Part shown: positions 35,027 to 43,656 of the stretch, piece by piece
Position numbering within the stretch: position 1 is the first letter of the stretch
How the letters are laid out: every line of letters starts with the position of its first letter
The notes under the pieces: generated by a model
The model's input: only the letters and a program-made list of their open reading frames with translations
Database searches by the model: none
Told to the model about the DNA's origin: nothing
Position numbers and translations under genes: made by a program
From: Pseudomonas frederiksbergensis
GTDB taxonomy: Bacteria > Pseudomonadota > Gammaproteobacteria > Pseudomonadales > Pseudomonadaceae
Direction: 5' to 3'
DNA length: 64,000 bases
Assembly: GCF_000802155.2 (NCBI RefSeq)
Contig: NZ_JQGJ02000011.1
Location: 1 to 64,000 of the forward strand

Positions 35027-35440
35027 TTAAATCGGCTTGGCACCCATCAATGCGGCGATGGAGAGGAAGCCGACACCGCCGATGATCGCCAAAGCCAGGG
35101 TAAATCTACCGCCGCCACCGTTACCCATGCGCAGACGATTGAGCCGTGCCAGCAGCCATAGGACGCAGAGTGTGGCCACGGTATAGATCACACTGGAGGC
35201 CAGCAGCCAGGCTTGCCCCAGCGGCCAGCCCACCAGATGAACCAGCCACCAGCCGGTGAACGGCATGCTCAGCATGCACACCAGCATCGTGGCCCATGCC
35301 AGCGGCCAAGGACGCCGCAGCGTGCAGCTCGGTGCCTCGCTGCGTTTGCGCCAGGCCACGGCGGCAAGGCTTGCAGCGCAAGCCAGGAGCAAGACCGTGG
35401 CGGCGACATGGATGATTTTCAGGGTCAGCAGAGTTTCCAT
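35027..35440 (-). CDS. DUF2269 family membrane protein (second)
   Basis: A 137-residue membrane protein with four helices. It begins METLLTLKIIHVAATVLLLACA and contains MLVCMLSMPFTGWWLVHLVGW. It is a distant relative of the DUF2269 protein at the other end of this three-gene operon, sharing the early His and the P-x-G-x-x-L/W pattern in helix two. It is the first gene of the operon. Function unknown. Confidence 0.7.
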   Translation of the reverse strand: METLLTLKIIHVAATVLLLACAASLAAVAWRKRSEAPSCTLRRPWPLAWATMLVCMLSMPFTGWWLVHLVGWPLGQAWLLASSVIYTVATLCVLWLLARLNRLRMGNGGGGRFTLALAIIGGVGFLSIAALMGAKPI

Positions 35441-35477
35441 GGGGTTTCCTTGGACCGACGTCCTTCAGCGTAGCCTT

Positions 35478-36992
35478 TCAGCCGAGAAACAGCTGATAGG
35501 CCGGGTTATCGCTTTCATCCCAGTACGGATATCCGATTTCTTCCAGGGCGGCCGGTACCAGGTGGCGTTCATCGTGGGGCACCTGCAAGCCGGCGACCAC
35601 ACGGCCGTCTGCCGCGCCATGGTTGCGGTAATGGAACATCGAGATATTCCAGCGTCCGCCCAGCTTATTGAGGAAGTTGAACAGCGCCCCCGGACGTTCG
35701 GGGAACTCGAAACGCAGCACCACCTCGTCGATGACGTGAGCCGCGTGGCCGCCGACCATGTGGCGAATGTGCAGCTTGGCCAGTTCATTGTCGGTCAGGT
35801 CCAGAACCGGGAAGCCCTGCTCGGTCAGGCTGGCAATCAGCTTGCTGCGCGGGTCGTTTTCCGGATGCGTCTGCACGCCGACGAAAATGTGCGCTTCGCT
35901 GCCGGTGTTGTAGCGGTAGTTGAATTCGGTGATCTGGCGTTTGCCAATGGCTTCGCAGAAAGCCTTGAAGCTACCCGGCTTCTCGGGGATGGTCACGGCG
36001 ATGATCGCTTCGCGGCCCTCACCCAACTCGGCGCGCTCAGCCACATGGCGCAAGCGGTCGAAGTTCACGTTGGCGCCGGAATCGATGGCGACCAGCGTCT
36101 GGCCGCTGATGCTGCGCGTCTCGACATACTTCTTGATGCCAGCAACACCCAGCGCGCCGGCAGGTTCAGTGATCGAGCGGGTATCGTCGTAGATATCCTT
36201 GATAGCTGCGCAGATCTCGTCGGTGCTGACGGTAATCACTTCGTCCACGTAGTGCTTGCAGATATCGAAGGTGTGCTGGCCGATCTGCGCCACGGCAACG
36301 CCATCGGCGAACAGCCCGACGGTCGGCAGGACCACGCGTTCACCGGCAGCCATGGCCGCTTGCAGGCAATTGGAATCATCCGGCTCGACACCGATGATCT
36401 TGATTTCCGGGCGCAGGTATTTCACGTAGGCCGCGATCCCGGCGATCAGTCCGCCACCGCCCACCGGGACGAATATCGCATCCAGGCGCCCCGGATGCTG
36501 GCGCAGGATCTCCATCGCCACGGTGCCCTGCCCGGCGATGGTGTGAGGATCGTCATAAGGATGGATGTAGACGTAGCCTTTTTCGTCGACCAGCTTCAGT
36601 GAATAAGCCAGGGCTTCGGGGAACGAATCGCCGTGCAACACCACTTTGCCGCCACGGGAGCGCACGCCTTCGACCTTGATCTCCGGGGTGGTCTTGGGCA
36701 TGACGATGGTGGCCTTGACCCCCAGCACCTTGGCGGCGAGCGCCAGGCCCTGGGCATGGTTGCCCGCCGAGGCCGTGACCACGCCACGGGCGCGCTCTTC
36801 GTCGCTGAGTTGGGTCAGCTTGTTGTAGGCCCCGCGAATCTTGAACGAGAACACCGGCTGCAAGTCTTCACGCTTGAGCCAGACCTCGTTGCCCAGTCGC
36901 TCGGAGAGCTGGCGGGCGGTCTGCAGCGGGGTTTCTACGGCAACGTCATAAACGCGCGAGGTGAGGATCTTTTTGACGTACTGTTCAAGCAT
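35478..36992 (-). CDS. ilvA: Threonine dehydratase, biosynthetic
   Basis: A 504-residue PLP enzyme that deaminates threonine to 2-oxobutanoate, the first step of isoleucine synthesis. The PLP lysine is in FSFKIRGAYNKL and the glycine-rich phosphate loop is VGGGGLIAGIAAYVKYL. The C-terminal third (about 325-504) holds two ACT-like regulatory domains (AIIAVTIPEKPGSFKAFCEA; VVLRFEFPERPGALFNFLNK) through which isoleucine inhibits. Length and order are those of the E. coli enzyme. It is divergent from rpiA, the same neighbour as in P. aeruginosa. Confidence 0.96.
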   Translation of the reverse strand: MLEQYVKKILTSRVYDVAVETPLQTARQLSERLGNEVWLKREDLQPVFSFKIRGAYNKLTQLSDEERARGVVTASAGNHAQGLALAAKVLGVKATIVMPKTTPEIKVEGVRSRGGKVVLHGDSFPEALAYSLKLVDEKGYVYIHPYDDPHTIAGQGTVAMEILRQHPGRLDAIFVPVGGGGLIAGIAAYVKYLRPEIKIIGVEPDDSNCLQAAMAAGERVVLPTVGLFADGVAVAQIGQHTFDICKHYVDEVITVSTDEICAAIKDIYDDTRSITEPAGALGVAGIKKYVETRSISGQTLVAIDSGANVNFDRLRHVAERAELGEGREAIIAVTIPEKPGSFKAFCEAIGKRQITEFNYRYNTGSEAHIFVGVQTHPENDPRSKLIASLTEQGFPVLDLTDNELAKLHIRHMVGGHAAHVIDEVVLRFEFPERPGALFNFLNKLGGRWNISMFHYRNHGAADGRVVAGLQVPHDERHLVPAALEEIGYPYWDESDNPAYQLFLG

Positions 36993-37129
36993 CGGAAAGC
37001 ATCACTGAGCGGGTTGGGCAGGGCCAGGGAGTCTAACCCGGCTTTTGGCCGGGCGACCACACGAATCCCGAGGTTTTGTTGGGTTATACTCGCGCCCCTC
37101 TTTACTCCTCGCCCGTTTTCGGAGCCCGC

Positions 37130-37804
37130 ATGACCCAGGATCAACTCAAACAGGCCGTGGCCCAGGCCGCTGTCGACCTCATCCTCCCGAAGCTGGATGA
37201 CAAGAGCATCGTCGGGGTCGGCACCGGCTCTACCGCCAATTGCTTCATCGACGCGTTGGCGCAGCACAAAGGCGCGTTCGATGGCGCGGTCGCCAGTTCC
37301 GAAGCAACCGCCGCACGCCTGAAGGGCCACGGCATCCCGGTGTACGAACTCAACACCGTGAGCGACCTGGAGTTTTACATTGATGGCGCCGACGAAAGCG
37401 ACGCGCACTTGAACCTGATCAAGGGCGGCGGCGCGGCATTGACCCGCGAGAAAATCGTCGCGGCCGTCGCCAAGACCTTCATCTGCATCGCCGATGCCAG
37501 CAAGTTGGTGCCGGTGCTCGGCGCGTTCCCGCTGCCAGTGGAAGTCATCCCTATGGCCCGCAGCCACGTTGCCCGCCAATTGGTAAAGCTGGGCGGCGAC
37601 CCGGTGTATCGCGAAGGTGTGCTGACCGATAACGGCAATATCATCCTGGATGTGCATAACCTGCAGATCACCAACCCGGTGGAACTGGAAAGCCAGATCA
37701 ACGCCATCGTCGGCGTGGTCACCAATGGCTTGTTCGCGGCTCGTCCGGCGGATGTGCTGTTGCTGGGGACTGCTGAAGGGGTGAAGACCCTGCGGGCCGA
37801 ATAA
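37130..37804 (+). CDS. rpiA: Ribose-5-phosphate isomerase A
   Basis: A 224-residue enzyme interconverting ribose 5-phosphate and ribulose 5-phosphate. Motifs are GVGTGSTANCFIDAL (substrate phosphate), ASSEATAARLKGHGI, DGADESD (catalytic acid) and KGGGAALTREKIVA. ATG 37130 is preferred to the more upstream frame because GGAG lies just before it and the protein then starts MTQDQLKQAVA as expected. It is divergent from ilvA; the intergenic region contains a -10-like TATACT about 45 bases before the start. A partial REP follows the stop. Confidence 0.96.
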   Translation: MTQDQLKQAVAQAAVDLILPKLDDKSIVGVGTGSTANCFIDALAQHKGAFDGAVASSEATAARLKGHGIPVYELNTVSDLEFYIDGADESDAHLNLIKGGGAALTREKIVAAVAKTFICIADASKLVPVLGAFPLPVEVIPMARSHVARQLVKLGGDPVYREGVLTDNGNIILDVHNLQITNPVELESQINAIVGVVTNGLFAARPADVLLLGTAEGVKTLRAE

Positions 37805-37814
37805 GCCCAGCGGT

Positions 37815-37858
37815 TCTGCAGCGGACCCTGTGGGAGCGAGCAAGCCCGCTTCCACATT
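37815..37858. repeat. Partial REP sequence
   Basis: CCTGTGGGAGCGAGCAAGCC followed by CGCTTCCACA, a decayed P. fluorescens-type REP between the convergent rpiA and SdiA-regulated genes. Confidence 0.55.
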
Positions 37859-37874
37859 CAGGTCTGTGCCAGGT

Positions 37875-38786
37875 TCAAGGCTGCGGCTTCTTGAATACGT
37901 AGAACAGATTCGGCTCGCTCACCACGTACAGGTTGCCGTCGTCATCCATGGCCACGCCTTCCGCCTGCGGTATGGTGTTCTTCAGGCCATGGCGCCCCTT
38001 GTTCAGCGACAGCGTGCTCAACGGCCGACCGTCGATATCCAGCTCGATAATCAACCTGGACTCATCGGACAGCGCCAGCAAATGACCGCTGCGCTCGTCG
38101 TATTGCAAGCTGGAAAGATCGCGGACAAACAGCCCGGCATCGCGCTTGGGGTTATTGATCACATGGACCGCGTAGGACTTATCCGGATTATGGTGGGGAA
38201 AGCCGTGGACTTCATAGATCAGCATCGGATCGCGTTCCTTGGCCACGAACAGGCGCTTGCCAATGGAGTCGTAGGCCAGCCCTTCGAAACCCTTGTTGCT
38301 TCGCATATGGACGCCGAGTGTCATTTGCTCAGCCTCGGCCGCATCAAGGAACCGGGTGTCTTCGTCCAGATGGATCTTGATCAGCCGCTGCTGGCGCTCG
38401 TCGGTGATGACGTAGATGTTCTCGCTGATGAACTCCACCGCTTCCGGGTCGCCAAATCCGACCAAGGCGATGCGTCGCAGTATTCTGCCATCCAGTGACA
38501 GTTCAATCAGCTCGGCATTCTTGTTGGTGACGGTGAACAGGCTTTTGCGAATCGGGTCGTAGGTCAACGCCGAAACGTCTTCGTCCAGGCCTTCTATTAC
38601 CTGTGCTTCAAGCGTGACCTGATATTGGTCCAGTGAGATTGCCTGGTCATTGATGGGCTGCCAGAGGGTGTTCAGGTTAAACCAGGCGCGTTCGAACAGG
38701 CGCAGGTACTGGCCTGTCGCGATTAGCGTAATCAGCACGACTATCAGCAGCAGGAACAATGGTTTAGGGCGGGCAAGTCGACGCAT
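37875..38786 (-). CDS. SdiA-regulated domain protein (first paralogue)
   Basis: A 303-residue protein with one N-terminal membrane helix (PLFLLLIVVLITLIATG), the rest periplasmic. The repeated strand-turn pattern DVSALTYDPIRKSLFTVTN, GDPEAVEFISENIYVITDE, KGFEGLAYDSIGKRLFVAKE and AEGVAMDDDGNLYVVSEPN is the SdiA-regulated (YjiK) beta-propeller. Function unknown. A paralogue follows at 38902 on the same strand, and both end in SEPNLFY plus a short tail. They probably arose by tandem duplication. Confidence 0.85.
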   Translation of the reverse strand: MRRLARPKPLFLLLIVVLITLIATGQYLRLFERAWFNLNTLWQPINDQAISLDQYQVTLEAQVIEGLDEDVSALTYDPIRKSLFTVTNKNAELIELSLDGRILRRIALVGFGDPEAVEFISENIYVITDERQQRLIKIHLDEDTRFLDAAEAEQMTLGVHMRSNKGFEGLAYDSIGKRLFVAKERDPMLIYEVHGFPHHNPDKSYAVHVINNPKRDAGLFVRDLSSLQYDERSGHLLALSDESRLIIELDIDGRPLSTLSLNKGRHGLKNTIPQAEGVAMDDDGNLYVVSEPNLFYVFKKPQP

Positions 38787-38901
38787 GTGGATAGGCTCGG
38801 ATTAGAACAGGTGGTTGAAATATCACGACTGCCTGAACTGAAACTTAATGGCCGACTGCCATGCCCTACAATGATTGGTGAATTACCTGACAGCGTTTTC
38901 G

Positions 38902-39834
38902 CTATCGTGATTTCTCGAAGCGATAGAACAGGTTAGGTTCGCTCACCATGTAAAGATTGCCGGCCTCGTCGAGGGCGGCGCCTTCTGCGCGAGGGATCGT
39001 GTCTTTCAGTCCGTTGAAGCCGCCGAGCAAGGTCATGAAACTCACCTGTTCACCTTGTTGATCAAGTTCCAGCAGCAAATGAGAATCGGCGGACAACAAT
39101 ACGGTATGACCCGTGCGGGGATCGACGGCCAGGGCCGACAGGTTGCGCAGGTCAAGTTCATCGCTGGCACGGATCTGTTTGTCTCCCTTGAGCAATTGGC
39201 TTCCGTCGCTTTTCCAGGTGAACAATGCGGGTGGACGCTCTTCGCCCAGCACCAATTGTCGGTTGCGAGGATCCCATGCGATGCCTTCGAATCCTTTGTT
39301 CTGGTTTTTCGACGAGCCCAGGTTGTAGCTAGGGAAGGCGGTGAAGTTCAATTCCCGGGTGTTGGCATCCACTTGAACGATCGATAGCGTGTGCTTTCGC
39401 TCATCGGTGATGGCCAGCCTCCCCTTCTCCATGTAGGTCACACCTTCCGGGTTGCTCCAGCCCACCAAAGGGATTTGGCGCAGTACATCGCCCTCCAGGG
39501 TCAGCTCCACCAGGAACGGGTTTTTCCCCATCACGGTGAATAAAGTCTTGGTCTGGGGGTTATAGGTCAGGTCGGAGGCTTCATCCTCCTCCATTCCGGG
39601 AAGTTCCTTGGCATCAATAACAGCGCGGTATTCAGGGAGCCAAATGCTGCCCTGGCGCAGGCCCTGGCTCTGGAAGCGTTCCGATACCCAAAGCCGGGCG
39701 CGGTCGTCCCAATGCATGGCCGACGCCGAGCTGTAGGCAGCAATTGCCGCCAGCAACAGCCAGGCATACCGAGGCAATTTGAAGCGCGCGGGGCGAGCGC
39801 TCGAGGGTACGGGCAGGATTTGGGTGTTAGCCAT
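38902..39834 (-). CDS. SdiA-regulated domain protein (second paralogue)
   Basis: A 310-residue protein anchored by an N-terminal helix (YAWLLLAAIAAYSSASAM), with a periplasmic SdiA-regulated propeller: EASDLTYNPQTKTLFTVMG, SNPEGVTYMEKGRLAITDE, KGFEGIAWDPRNRQLVLGEE and AEGAALDEAGNLYMVSEPN. It matches its neighbour domain by domain but is well diverged. It lies upstream of that gene with a 115-base gap, so it could be transcribed separately. Role unknown; calcium-binding acidic turns are possible. Confidence 0.85.
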   Translation of the reverse strand: MANTQILPVPSSARPARFKLPRYAWLLLAAIAAYSSASAMHWDDRARLWVSERFQSQGLRQGSIWLPEYRAVIDAKELPGMEEDEASDLTYNPQTKTLFTVMGKNPFLVELTLEGDVLRQIPLVGWSNPEGVTYMEKGRLAITDERKHTLSIVQVDANTRELNFTAFPSYNLGSSKNQNKGFEGIAWDPRNRQLVLGEERPPALFTWKSDGSQLLKGDKQIRASDELDLRNLSALAVDPRTGHTVLLSADSHLLLELDQQGEQVSFMTLLGGFNGLKDTIPRAEGAALDEAGNLYMVSEPNLFYRFEKSR

Positions 39835-39939
39835 CAGGAAGATATTCCAGAAATTCCGCGAGGGATCGGCAGGCTCAGATGCCGCAATCCCGAGGATTAT
39901 CCAGATGGCATGTGAAAAAATGGTTAATGGGCTGGTGCT

Positions 39940-39985
39940 CTGCTATCCAAGGGGAGCGAGCAGGCTTGCTCTCCTTGGATAGCAG
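39940..39985. repeat. 46-nt near-perfect hairpin with REP-like core
   Basis: CTGCTATCCAAGG (39940-39952) pairs exactly with 39973-39985. Inside, GGAGCGAGC pairs with GCTTGCTCT through two G-T pairs, leaving a two-base loop. The inner part resembles a REP but the outer arms do not match the other REPs here. Confidence 0.75.
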
Positions 39986-39994
39986 GCGTAGCTG

Positions 39995-40660
39995 TTAGCG
40001 AACGCTGCTTTCGAAGCGGCTCGCCCCAGGCAATTCCAGCACCAGCTCATCGCCAACGTTCAGCGGCCCGACGCCCGCCGGGGTGCCGGTGAGAATGACG
40101 TCGCCGGCCTGAAGCGAGAAGCAGCCGGCCATGTACTGGATCATCGGCACAATGGGGTTGAGCATCAGGCTGCTATTGCCGTCCTGGCGGACTTCGCCAT
40201 TGATGGTCAAGCGCACAGGGATGTCGCCCAGGTCGGCAAACGTATCTTTGGAGACAAATGGTGCGATCACTGCCGCACCGTCGAAGGACTTGGCGACTTC
40301 CCACGGCAAGCCCTTGGCCTTGAGCTCGGCCTGTTTGTCCCGCAGGGTCAGGTCCAGGGCCGGGGCGAAACCGGAAATGGCGTCCAGCACTTCTTCAACG
40401 CTGGGTTTGGTGGACAAAGGCTTGCCGATCAGCACGGCAATCTCCGCCTCGTAGTGCACCGAACCGCGGTCGGCAGGAATGCTGAAGCCGCCTTCCAGCG
40501 GCACCACGCAGCTGCCCGGCTTGATGAACAGCAGCGGCTCTGTAGGCACCGGGTTATCCAGTTCCTTGGCGTGCTCGGCGTAGTTGCGGCCGATGCACAC
40601 CACTTTGCCCACCGGGAAATGAATACGCGTACCGTCGACATACTGGTGCTGATAGCTCAT
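39995..40660 (-). CDS. Fumarylacetoacetate hydrolase family protein
   Basis: A 221-residue FAH-fold enzyme. It contains VVCIGRNYAEHAKEL, the metal-binding acids in VHYEAEIAVLIGK and FAPALDLTLRDKQAE, and the end VILTGTPAGVGPLNVGDEL. The size and motif set fit the single-domain FAHD1-like group of acylpyruvate hydrolases and oxaloacetate decarboxylases. It lies 42 bases downstream of the D-2-hydroxyglutarate dehydrogenase gene on the same strand, so a joint role in clearing 2-oxo or hydroxy acids is plausible. Exact substrate unknown. Confidence 0.9.
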   Translation of the reverse strand: MSYQHQYVDGTRIHFPVGKVVCIGRNYAEHAKELDNPVPTEPLLFIKPGSCVVPLEGGFSIPADRGSVHYEAEIAVLIGKPLSTKPSVEEVLDAISGFAPALDLTLRDKQAELKAKGLPWEVAKSFDGAAVIAPFVSKDTFADLGDIPVRLTINGEVRQDGNSSLMLNPIVPMIQYMAGCFSLQAGDVILTGTPAGVGPLNVGDELVLELPGASRFESSVR

Positions 40661-40702
40661 TACCGACTCCTGCCTCTAGATTTCATCAGGTGTTTTTATG
40701 GG

Positions 40703-42097
40703 TCAAACCGCGAAAATCTTGCCCGGGTTCATGATGCCGTTAGGGTCGAACACCGCTTTCACGGCTTTCATGTATTCGATTTCAACCGCAGAACGACTGT
40801 ACGTCAGGTAGTCACGCTTGGTCATGCCCACGCCGTGTTCGGCGGAAATCGAACCGTTGTACATCTCGACGGTTTCAAAGACCCATTTGTTCACTGTCGC
40901 GCATTTGGCGAAGAACTCGTCCTTGCTCAGGTTTTCCGGCTTGAGGATGTTCAGGTGCAGGTTGCCGTCGCCGATGTGGCCAAACCAGACGATCTCGAAA
41001 TCTGGGTAATGTTCGCCGACGATTGCATCAATTTCCTGCAAGAAGCCTGGCACTTTCGACACGGTTACCGAAATGTCGTTCTTGTACGGCGTCCAGTGGG
41101 AGATGGTCTCGGAGATGTACTCACGCAGCTTCCACAGGTTTTGCAACTGGGTTTCGCTCTGGCTCATCACGCCGTCCAGCACCCAGCCTTGTTCGACGCA
41201 GTGTTCAAAGGTTTCCAACGCATGGTTGGCGACCTCTTCTGTGGTGGCTTCGAATTCCAGCAGGGCATAGAACGGGCAGTCGGTTTCGAACGGTGCCGGC
41301 ACATCGCCGCGACCGAGGACCTTGGTCAAGGCTTTGTCAGAGAAAAATTCGAAGGCGGTCAAGTCGAGCTTGCCCTGGAAGGCGTGCAGTACCGGCATGA
41401 TCGAGTCGAAGTCCGGCGTGCCGAGTACCATCGCGGTAAGATTTTTCGGGGCACGGTCCAGGCGCATGGTGGCTTCGACCACGAAACCGAGGGTGCCCTC
41501 GGCGCCGATGAACAATTGCCGCAAATCGTAGCCCGTGGCGTTCTTGATCAGGTCCTTGTTCAGTTCCAGCACGTCGCCCTTGCCGGTGACGACTTTCATG
41601 CCCGCGACCCAGTTGCGGGTCATGCCGTAGCGAATGACCTTGATCCCGCCGGCATTGGTGCCGATATTGCCGCCAATCTGGCTGGAGCCGGCCGAAGCGA
41701 AGTCCACCGGGTAATACAAGCCGTGCTCTTCTGCCTTGTTCTGCAATTGCTCGGTGACCACGCCCGGCTGGCACACGGCGGTGCGGTCGGTCAGGTTCAC
41801 GTCGAGAATCTGGTTCATGTAGTCGAATGACACCACGACTTCGCCGTTTGCCGCCACGGCAGCTGCGGAAAGCCCGGTACGCCCGCCCGATGGCACCAGC
41901 GCAACCTTGTGCGCATTGGCCCAGCGCACGATGGCCTGGACTTGCTCGGTGGTCTTGGGGAAAACGATGGCGGTCGGCGCGGGCGCGTAATGCTTGGTCC
42001 AATCCTTGCCATAAGCATTCAGGGAGTCGGCATCGGTCAGGACCTTGCCAGGCTCAACCAGGGTCTTCAGCTCATCTATCACGGCAGGATTGGTCAT
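40703..42097 (-). CDS. FAD-linked D-2-hydroxyglutarate dehydrogenase
   Basis: A 464-residue FAD/metal oxidase of the vanillyl-alcohol/D-lactate dehydrogenase family. The start at 42097 (MTNPAVIDEL) is preferred to the longer frame. The FAD domain has PSGGRTGLSAAAVAANGE and SSQIGGNIGTNAGGIKVI, and the C-terminal metal site is HIGDGNLHLNI with the closing EHGVGMTKR. In Pseudomonas this gene next to serA encodes the enzyme that removes the D-2-hydroxyglutarate made by SerA. The divergent arrangement with serA here fits that coupling, by which electrons leave serine synthesis. Confidence 0.88.
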   Translation of the reverse strand: MTNPAVIDELKTLVEPGKVLTDADSLNAYGKDWTKHYAPAPTAIVFPKTTEQVQAIVRWANAHKVALVPSGGRTGLSAAAVAANGEVVVSFDYMNQILDVNLTDRTAVCQPGVVTEQLQNKAEEHGLYYPVDFASAGSSQIGGNIGTNAGGIKVIRYGMTRNWVAGMKVVTGKGDVLELNKDLIKNATGYDLRQLFIGAEGTLGFVVEATMRLDRAPKNLTAMVLGTPDFDSIMPVLHAFQGKLDLTAFEFFSDKALTKVLGRGDVPAPFETDCPFYALLEFEATTEEVANHALETFEHCVEQGWVLDGVMSQSETQLQNLWKLREYISETISHWTPYKNDISVTVSKVPGFLQEIDAIVGEHYPDFEIVWFGHIGDGNLHLNILKPENLSKDEFFAKCATVNKWVFETVEMYNGSISAEHGVGMTKRDYLTYSRSAVEIEYMKAVKAVFDPNGIMNPGKIFAV

Positions 42098-42301
42098 CGA
42101 CAGAACTCTCGAACAATTCATGGTCATCCTGAGAACGCTTCACGTCGCAGGAATGGGTGTTTGCGGGGGGCATATGCTAGCATACCGACCCCGCAGCGTA
42201 GTGCCCAAAGGCTGTTCTGCGGCGACGGCTGTCACGCCGGTCGGGCCGGCCCAGGCTGTCCGATTCCCTGCCATTTTTCTCCGGGACACAGGTTTACGCA
42301 G

Positions 42302-43531
42302 ATGAGCAAGACTTCTCTCGATAAGAGCAAGATCAAGTTCCTTCTTCTCGAAGGCGTCCACCAATCGGCTGTCGACGTCCTCAAGTCGGCGGGCTACACC
42401 AGCATCGAGTACATCACCAGTTCTCTGCCGGAAGCCCAGCTCAAGGAAAAGATCGCCGATGCTCACTTCATCGGTATTCGCTCCCGTACTCAACTGACCG
42501 AAGAGATCTTCGACCACGCCAAGAAACTGGTGGCGGTCGGCTGCTTCTGCATCGGCACCAACCAGGTTGACCTCAACGCGGCGCGCGAGCGCGGTATCGC
42601 GGTGTTCAACGCACCGTACTCCAACACTCGTTCCGTTGCCGAACTGGTGCTGGCCGAAGCGATCCTGCTGTTGCGCGGCATCCCAGAGAAAAACGCTTCC
42701 TGCCACCGGGGCGGCTGGATCAAGAGCGCGGCCAACTCCTTCGAAATCCGCGGCAAGAAGCTGGGTATCGTCGGTTACGGCTCGATCGGTACCCAGCTGT
42801 CCGTCCTGGCGGAAGGCCTTGGCATGCAGGTGTTCTTCTATGACACCGTGACCAAGCTGCCGCTGGGCAACGCAACCCAGGTCAACGACCTGCATGAGTT
42901 GCTGGGCATGTCCGATATCGTCACCCTGCACGTGCCGGAAACCCCGGCCACCCAGTGGATGATCGGTGAGAAGGAAATCCGCGCCATCAAGAAAGGCGGG
43001 ATCCTGATCAACGCCGCGCGTGGCACCGTGGTCAAGCTCGACGCCCTGGCCGAAGCGATCAAGGACAAGCACCTGATCGGCGCCGCCATCGACGTGTTCC
43101 CGGTGGAGCCACGCTCCAACGACGACATCTTCGAGAGCCCGCTGCGTGGCCTGGACAATGTGATCCTGACCCCGCACATCGGCGGCTCCACCGCTGAAGC
43201 CCAGGCCAACATCGGCCTGGAAGTGGCGGAAAAACTGGTCAAGTACAGCGACAATGGTACCTCGGTATCGTCGGTGAACTTCCCGGAAGTGGCCTTGCCG
43301 GCCCACCCTGGCAAGCACCGCCTGCTGCACATCCACGAGAACATCCCGGGTGTGATGAGCGAGATCAACAAGGTCTTCGCCGAAAACGGCATCAACATTT
43401 CCGGTCAGTTCCTGCAGACCAACGAGAAAGTCGGCTACGTCGTGATCGATGTCGATGCCGAATACTCGGACCTGGCGCAAGAGAAGCTGCAGCACATCAA
43501 CGGCACCATTCGTTGCCGCGTGTTGTTCTAA
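42302..43531 (+). CDS. serA: D-3-phosphoglycerate dehydrogenase
   Basis: A 409-residue enzyme that opens the serine pathway by oxidising 3-phosphoglycerate. The NAD domain has GIVGYGSIGTQLSVLAEGLG; active-site parts are INAARGTVVKLDALAEAI and the Glu/His pair around DVFPVEP and LTPHIGGSTAEAQ. A C-terminal ACT domain (LLHIHENIPGVMSEINKVF) gives serine feedback. Length and order match the E. coli type, which also reduces 2-oxoglutarate to D-2-hydroxyglutarate to recycle NADH. ATG 42302 is the usual start (MSKTSLDKSKIKFLL). A strong terminator follows, and the D-2-hydroxyglutarate dehydrogenase gene is divergent. Confidence 0.97.
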   Translation: MSKTSLDKSKIKFLLLEGVHQSAVDVLKSAGYTSIEYITSSLPEAQLKEKIADAHFIGIRSRTQLTEEIFDHAKKLVAVGCFCIGTNQVDLNAARERGIAVFNAPYSNTRSVAELVLAEAILLLRGIPEKNASCHRGGWIKSAANSFEIRGKKLGIVGYGSIGTQLSVLAEGLGMQVFFYDTVTKLPLGNATQVNDLHELLGMSDIVTLHVPETPATQWMIGEKEIRAIKKGGILINAARGTVVKLDALAEAIKDKHLIGAAIDVFPVEPRSNDDIFESPLRGLDNVILTPHIGGSTAEAQANIGLEVAEKLVKYSDNGTSVSSVNFPEVALPAHPGKHRLLHIHENIPGVMSEINKVFAENGINISGQFLQTNEKVGYVVIDVDAEYSDLAQEKLQHINGTIRCRVLF

Positions 43532-43550
43532 GCTGGTCTGGCTTGCAATA

Positions 43551-43586
43551 AAAAACGGGAGCCCCGAAAAGGGCTCCCGTTTTTTT
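43551..43586 (+). terminator. Rho-independent terminator after serA
   Basis: ACGGGAGCCC (43555-43564), loop CGAAAA, GGGCTCCCGT (43571-43580), then six more T. A preceding A-run (43550-43555) makes it able to work in both directions. Confidence 0.92.
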
Positions 43587-43608
43587 CGGACACAGTTCCA
43601 ACCTGTGG

Positions 43609-43626
43609 TAGCGAGCAAGCTCGCTA
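43609..43626. repeat. Short REP hairpin
   Basis: TAGCGAGC-AA-GCTCGCTA, the core of a REP of the GAGCAAGCTC type, between serA and the convergent DUF4399 gene. Confidence 0.7.
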
Positions 43627-43656
43627 ATGGGGCCGGCGTTGGATCGCCGTGCTGCG

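Noticed and set aside
37036..37056. CCCGGC-TTTTG-GCCGGG hairpin between ilvA and rpiA as a terminator
   Set aside because: It lies between divergent starts, not after a gene, and has no T-run on either strand.
41909..42301. N-terminal extension of SerA by 131 codons
   Set aside because: It runs through the divergent promoter region and into the dehydrogenase gene. SerA starts normally at 42302.
42140..43618. 492-codon antisense frame opposite serA
   Set aside because: Shadow of a highly expressed, G+C-rich gene; no domain recognised.
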